Below are positions 58,246 to 64,000 of a stretch of 64,000 bases of DNA, piece after piece. The notes beneath the pieces were generated by a model. That model made no database searches. It was not told where the DNA came from and was given only the letters and a program-made list of their open reading frames with translations. The position numbers and the translations under genes were made by a program. This DNA is from Bursaphelenchus xylophilus (taxonomy: Eukaryota; Nematoda; Chromadorea; Rhabditida; Aphelenchoididae). How positions within the stretch are numbered: the first letter of the stretch is position 1; each line of letters opens with the position of its first letter. The stretch covers positions 8,551,501 to 8,615,500 of the forward strand of contig CAJFCV020000005.1 in the NCBI GenBank assembly GCA_904066235.2, read 5' to 3'.

Positions 58246-59786
58246 CAGTAGCTGCCAAAAAACTGTCAATTTTCTTGTTTTTTGTGTAACTCTGCTCAAC
58301 GTGGACGGATTTCAACGAAACAAATACCACTCTGTAGAGAGTTACTGCTGTTCTCTAATGGTGTAGCGGTTGGAGCGATTTTACATCTTAGTGTGTAACA
58401 ACTGTCGATGTAAAATTTTTGGAAAGACAAAAAACTGTCAATTTTTCCAAAAAAATTTTACCGCTTGCATACGTCGCGGCAAATCATGGGCTTATACATT
58501 CCGATTTTTAAATAAAGTCCCACTGTACATAATTAACCATCAAAGGGAGCCAAGAAAGTTAATTTAGTAGACCTTTTGGTGGTCCCAAGTTCGATACCCC
58601 AAAACATGACGTTTAAGAAAAAATCAATTTTTTTCTTTGACTTAGCATTAATGCAATGCCTTGCAGTAGAAGCTAGACAACCTACAATTAAAATATAACA
58701 ATGATTGGGAGCCTAAATGTAAGTCTACGGACTCCACTTGACATTCAAGTTTCTCCGGTAATCGAGTTTCTGTAGAGACTTGGCCTTGTTGCCCCCGCCT
58801 TTGTAACAACTTGCTAATACTTTATCAATACATGATCACAGATGTTCTAGAAGCATTTTATGGGCATTTGTAGGACGGCGATGCAAGTCATACACGAATT
58901 ACGGAGGGTTATGTTGTCATTAACAAAAAAAATTTTTTGTGGAAACTTGCAAGTAAGCCTAAGACTTTAGAAACACGTTAGAGGGAGTGAAATTACGTTA
59001 GAAATGTCAGGAATAGCTGTAAATGTATGGGACAACATCTTGCTTGTCCTTACGCTGGGTTATTTCCATCCTATGGAGAGTGAAAATCGAGACAACAATT
59101 TTTCTTCAAGAATTCCATTTAGGAGCTTGTTATTTTACGCGCAAAGTACGGGCCTGGCGCGGTAGCGGTTCTAAACTGTTCACTGTTAACATGGGTGCCT
59201 TCTGTCGCTTTGGAACTACGATTAGAGGTGTCTGCGGAAGCACCCGGGCTGAAGTTCCACGGTACATCTACTGCCAGAAAAACTTGAATGTCAAGTGGAG
59301 TCTGTAGACTTACATTTAGGCTCCCAATCATCGTTCTATTTTAATTGTAGGTTGTCTAGCTTCTACTGCAAGGCATTGCGTTAATGCTAAGTCAAAGAAA
59401 AAAATCGATTTTTTCTTAAACGTCATGTTTTGGGGTATCGAACTTGGAACCACCAAGAGGTCTACTAAATTAACTTTCTTGGCCCCCTTTGATGGTTAAT
59501 TATGTACAGTGGGACTTTATTTAAAAATCGGAATGTATAAGCCCATGATTTGCCGCGACGTATGCAAGCGGTAAAATTTTTTTGGAAAAATTGACAGTTT
59601 TTTGTCTTTCCAAAAATTTTACATCGACAGTTGTTACACACTAAGATGTAAAATCGCTCCAACCGCTACACCATTAGATAACAGCAGTAATTCTCTACAG
59701 AATGGTATTTGTTTCGTTGAAATCCGTCCACGTTGAGCAGAGTTACACAAAAAACAAAAAAATTGACAGTTTTTTGGCAGCTACTG
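58246..59786. mobile_element. 1.5-kb foldback element with ~513-bp inverted arms
   Basis: Ends CAGTAGCTGCCAAAAAACTG and its complement, flanked by TA (58244-58245, 59787-59788). Left arm 58246-58758 and right arm 59274-59786 are nearly identical inverted copies; the same 65-codon frame reads out of each. The 515-bp spacer is unique and non-coding as far as I can see. Each arm contains a tRNA-like A box (TGGTGTAGCGG) and B box (AGTTCGATACC) about 200 bp apart. Confidence 0.88.
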
Positions 59787-62700
59787 TATGTGGTCTTACC
59801 TTTGATTTTGAACGTCTTTTAATTGATAACGCTCAGGTTTTGTTAAAATTTTTCTTGCTTTCTTTAATATGGGGCGATTAATTTAACCCTTAGTCTTGGT
59901 GTTGGAAATCACAAGTTAAAATAATTAATTAAAAAATTCCTTAGGCAGCTTAACCTACATTTTTGGCGGTATTACAAAAATCCCCCGCAATTTCGATAAT
60001 TTATTTGGAAATCCGATTTTGGTTTTCAGCATATGAAAAATTCATTTAGCGCTTGTTGTTTCACGTTTTCTACCGTCCAGAAGATGAGTTGTAAGCACTT
60101 GTAGAAATATTACTTCACCGATCTAGTTTTTAATTATTTTTTTAAAGTTTTTAAAAAATCCTTTATTCTAAAATGTATATTTTACGTTTTTATTGACAAT
60201 TTTGATTTGTGTCTCCGCTATCTTTGCTATACAAAAATTTGATGATAATCCCCCGAATTTCCGCAACATTATCTGATAAATCGCTTGATCGCCACCCCAA
60301 ATTTCATTTTTTTTTCATTATGTTCTATGCCATTTTTCGCTTTTTTCTTCGCAAAAGTGCGGAAATCGGATCAGTGCACCGCCCTGATAAACATTCAAAT
60401 GGGCCTTTTATCAAAGGAATTCCGGACGAGTTTTTGTTTGTAATGGAATTCGCTCAAAAATAAACAGACCCAATCCACTTTCACGGACAAAAATTTTTTG
60501 TTTTTGTGAGAATCCGTCTCTAACCTACACTTTCGTCTGGTTTTAAATCGTGGGTTTTTAACGATGTGGAAAAAGTTAAAAAGTTTTTTTTTGAAATTGG
60601 ATTTTTCGAGGGATTGTGATTGAATTTTGAGGAATTGCGCGAGGTGGAACTTCTTCATTTATAATATTACGGATTCATGTGTTATAATCACTTAAAATTC
60701 GATTTTTTTGGCATAATATCAGTGATTTATATACGTATGGATACAGAAAGCCGTTTTGCAAAATTCTTTATTTTTTCGCAAAAATTCGCAAAGAGAAAGA
60801 AGTCATTTCACTGATTTTTTTCCTCATTTTTCATAGTCTCTTGTCTGAAAATATTGTTGAATATCTCGGCTGAAATTTATTCAAAACCAACCGCCAAAAC
60901 AATGTTAATTTTTGGTGTGTTTAATTTTGCTTATTTCTGTAAAATTAAAGACGATTTTAAGGTGTCATCTTTCAACATTGCGCTCATAAAATAAGACTAC
61001 ACTTATTTTTCAACCTTTAATTTGCGGATCTTACCAGTTTTATGATGATTTTTTATGATTTTTCACGCATTTTCATATTTTTATTTGTGTTTCACTCTTT
61101 CCTTTCTCGACAAACAATCTCTTGTTATCAGTGGGGCTTGGAATTCGCTGTGAATTGGAGCCCGAGTTAGGTTCGTCTACATGTTGTTTTCCAATTTTAA
61201 AGACGCTTCGAGTTTTGTGGGGGAAATAGATTTTCTGCGGGGGATTTAAAGTAACGTTTTTTGAGATTACACTTTTTATCAGTTGACGCCCGTATTTTGC
61301 TCTTAGACAGTCTTTGAAACACAGTTTAGAGAAGAAAAAGGTTCTGCTGGATTGATTTGATGAGGCCAGAAAGTTACGATTAGAAGAAGGAAAACTTTCG
61401 TAAAGTTTATACGAATCTATGTCAGATCGACCAAAATTCGGGATATTTAAGGGTCTTTTGATACGAACTGTTTATCAATTTTCACTGCAGAATGACATAT
61501 TTATATCATTACATAAAAAAAATTATTTTTTCCGTGCAAAATATTCAGCGATATGGCCAAGACACTTCTTTGACCGTTGTCCGCATTTTTTCTTGTTCTA
61601 CTGTCTATAAATACCGATAAATACCTCGGCTACCCCTTCAAGGCGCCAGTTAAGATTTCTAGGAATCGTGGCTTACAATCGATTGTTCGTGCGTTTGGTA
61701 TTTACTTATTATTCTATCGTTCGCGTTTGCAAAAAGAAGCAACGAAAGCCCACCGTATTTTAAAATGATATACTTTCAGAACCAAAACATTAACTATATC
61801 CGGAACATTCCCGCGCCATCCACAACAACTCAGCACACAAATCCGCTTTTCAGGTTGGTTTAATTTAAATTTTACACAATTTTGAAAAAAGCATTACGAC
61901 TTTGCGTTAACCGCAGTTAGCTAAAAGATGGTTTGAAAATACTGCTAAAATTCCAAAAAATTTTATTGTTTACCGAGTCGATTGGTTCGAGTTAGACTTA
62001 TGGACGATGATTCATTGGATAGTCATGTTATCACCCTCGGATTTTTATTTGCATAAGGAAGACAGAGAGGGTATGAGTCTTCAAGTTCGAGCGATCTGTG
62101 ATGTCTTATGGCTATTGGGGATTTTTATTCACTTTGTTAAGTAAAACGTATTTTACTCCATTTTTTATGGATACATCTCAATAAAAAGGGAAGTGCTCCA
62201 AATTTCACCCTGAGATTTTGATGAAACTTGGCATTAATTTTTTGGCCAAAAAGTGCCGGAAATTTTGACATTTTTTTGCGATTTTTGGGATTATATGCCA
62301 ACCTTTTGTTCAATGTTGGAGTACAAAGATCTGGCAAAAAAATCGAAACTTTTCATGCGAAATGCAAAGAGATATGATAAAAAAGCTAACCCCGTCTTCC
62401 CGTTTCCGTATTTTTCCTCATAGGTTATGAAAACCTCGGCGTTTGTTGGGATCAATTTCTAGCCTATTTAGAATTTTTCCACGTAATTTCAAGAAGATCT
62501 GAGGTCAGCATTTGAAGTAAGCCACTCATTAAACTTTATAACAAGTCATCAAATCTCATATGTAATCTTCTTGTCTTTTCACAAAAATTCATTCCGTTTT
62601 CCTAGACATTTTCGTACCATACCAACAAGTCTCAATCCCTTCGAACAGTATCCCTATTTTTGTAAACAATTTATGCCACAACGACGCAAATTGTATATCC

Positions 62701-63802
62701 GTCTGTGTACGTCGTTCCCCCGAATGTTATTAGCACTAAACGCCGTGCTCTCTGCGTAATCAAAGCCTCTATTTTTGTACCGTAATTTGCAAATTGAGGC
62801 GGGAAATCCGTGCTGATCGGGCGCTCAGCTTTGACGACACAATTTTTGAAATTTTCAAGTTGTCTCCGCACGCCAGTAAGCTGTTTTTGTATACAAGCGA
62901 GTGGAAAATGAGACTTTTCGCTTAAGAGGCTTGTAATAGGCTTTCCGTAAAACGACCGATTTATTAATATTTTTATCTTTTGGAAAACATTGGGGACATG
63001 GAGCACGGAAATTCAGCTATCGGAGAGAAATCTTTGGGGCTAGAAAAGGGTTTTGTTGCATTTTCAGCGACTGTTAGCTGTATTTTATTAAAAAATAGTG
63101 CTAAATTGTGGACATTTACCCTTTCTTGACCGGTAAATATAATAAAATCTTGATTGATCCTAAATTAATCCGACCGCGAATCAAATGAAAGGCCTGATCA
63201 AACACCCCTTGCTTTTCGGATATTTTTATTGCCTATGATCCGCGGCGATTATCTGTTGCCGCAAAAACGTCTTTTTGCAAACATGTCTCAATACAACGAG
63301 GTCTTTTTATTGCAAACATATTTTTCTGATCATCTGCCACTTCTTGCACACAAGTATTAAAAAATTTTGGATTCTTCCACTGAAGCATCAAAAATCACCT
63401 TCCAAATTGTTGCCTTCTTAGCTTGTCTTTCCCAGAAGACCCTAAGGCTATTGTTTGCAAGCTCTTGCGTACGTGCCGAATGGCATTTTGCAGCAGCTGA
63501 GAGCCTTGTTAAATTAGCATTATCCCGATTTCTGATCTAACACCCCCGGTGTACAAGAGAAAAGTCGCGTTTACCAGGAAGACGGCGTTAAGACGGGCTT
63601 GCTCGCGGGGCCGCCATCATCCATATAATCCAACATATAGACATACAGGGCATGGAAACTATGATACATATGCTCAATCCAATACGACGAGCCGATTATG
63701 GGCAAATTTCAACCTTGCCATACAACAAAGATGGCCTAGAGAATGGAAAAGGTTTTTGTTTCTTTAGGGGAGGAAAGGTCTTATGAATGATAGATGCAAC
63801 CA

Positions 63803-63925
63803 GAGATTGCCAGGCTCCGGAGCCGGCTCTTGGCTCCGGCTCTGAGCGGCTCCGGCTCCGAGCCGGGAACCAGAAATTTTGGGTGCGGCTCCGGCTCCCA
63901 AGCCCAAAGTTGGAGCCAGGCTTCT
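63803..63925. repeat. Degraded relative of the GGAGCC-rich hAT-like element
   Basis: Begins AGAGATTGCCAGGCTCCGGA, very like the element at 49585. It contains the same GGCTCTTGGCTCCGGCTCTG run. The right end is worn (GGAGCCAGGCTTCTCAG) and no target duplication is evident. Confidence 0.6.
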
Positions 63926-64000
63926 CAGCGATCTTTTTAAACCAAATTGCTTGAAAAATACTGGGAAAGATGTGTTGCATACGACTTCGCTGCAAAAACG

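Larger units (their letters stand above)
48548..64000. other. 15-kb gene-poor region
   Basis: No gene could be supported on either strand. Open frames are short, or occur in purine-rich sequence where stop codons are rare on the pyrimidine strand. The region contains a duplicated ~180-bp segment, two hAT-like elements, MITE scraps (about 52020-52110, 53215-53290, 57470-57690, 60780-60880, 61620-61680, 62170-62240), a GA-rich block and a large foldback. Stretches rich in TAATTA words, for example near 53510-53590, could be regulatory sequence for a gene outside the window. Confidence 0.55.

Overview
This window is nematode nuclear DNA. The evidence is short introns ending in TTTTAG or TTTCAG, compact same-strand gene clusters, nematode-type families (a DUF229 protein, a slicer-dead Argonaute, a tandem UGT pair, a tandem SLC22 pair), metazoan histone stem-loops, and degenerate TTAGGC-like tracts. 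I cannot name the species. All exon boundaries were read by eye from splice signals and reading phase; for every multi-exon gene given in full the exon lengths sum to a multiple of three.

Layout. 1-6.3 kb (minus strand): the 5' part of a CEBPZ/Noc1 gene, protein farnesyltransferase beta (fntb), and a DUF229 protein without a visible active site. 7.3-10.9 kb (plus): an Argonaute with no catalytic residues in PIWI and an Arg/Gly/Ser-rich insert before PAZ. 11.4-14.3 kb (plus): histones H3, H4 and H2A, each with a TATA box, an E2F-like site, a stem-loop and a downstream AATAAA. 14.8-21.5 kb (plus): two SLC22/OCT-like transporters. 22.6-31.3 kb (plus): two UDP-glycosyltransferases. 32.2-32.6 kb: a 104-residue single-span membrane protein. 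34.1-35.8 kb: a short-chain dehydrogenase with a probable GC-AG intron. 36.1 kb: tRNA-Thr(TGT). 36.3-37.6 kb: a decayed Tc1/mariner element. 38.1-39.5 kb (minus): LAMTOR2 and RPB9 close together. 41.3-45.4 kb (plus): three tandem copies of a secreted, probably GPI-anchored protein that looks like an aspartic protease without its catalytic motif. 46.0-48.5 kb (minus): a protein tyrosine phosphatase. 48.5-64 kb: a gene-poor stretch with transposon remnants, a purine-rich CpG-containing block and a 1.5-kb foldback element.

The most notable items are the triplicated pseudo-protease family with mosaic similarity among copies, the Argonaute insert, and a rich set of non-autonomous elements: a ~450-bp family with 3-bp TTA/TAA duplications found many times in introns and spacers, two hAT-like families with 8-bp duplications, and TA-flanked foldbacks. 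Host genes cover basic functions (prenylation, ribosome biogenesis, Pol II, Ragulator, chromatin), detoxification and transport (UGT, SLC22, SDR), and small-RNA silencing.
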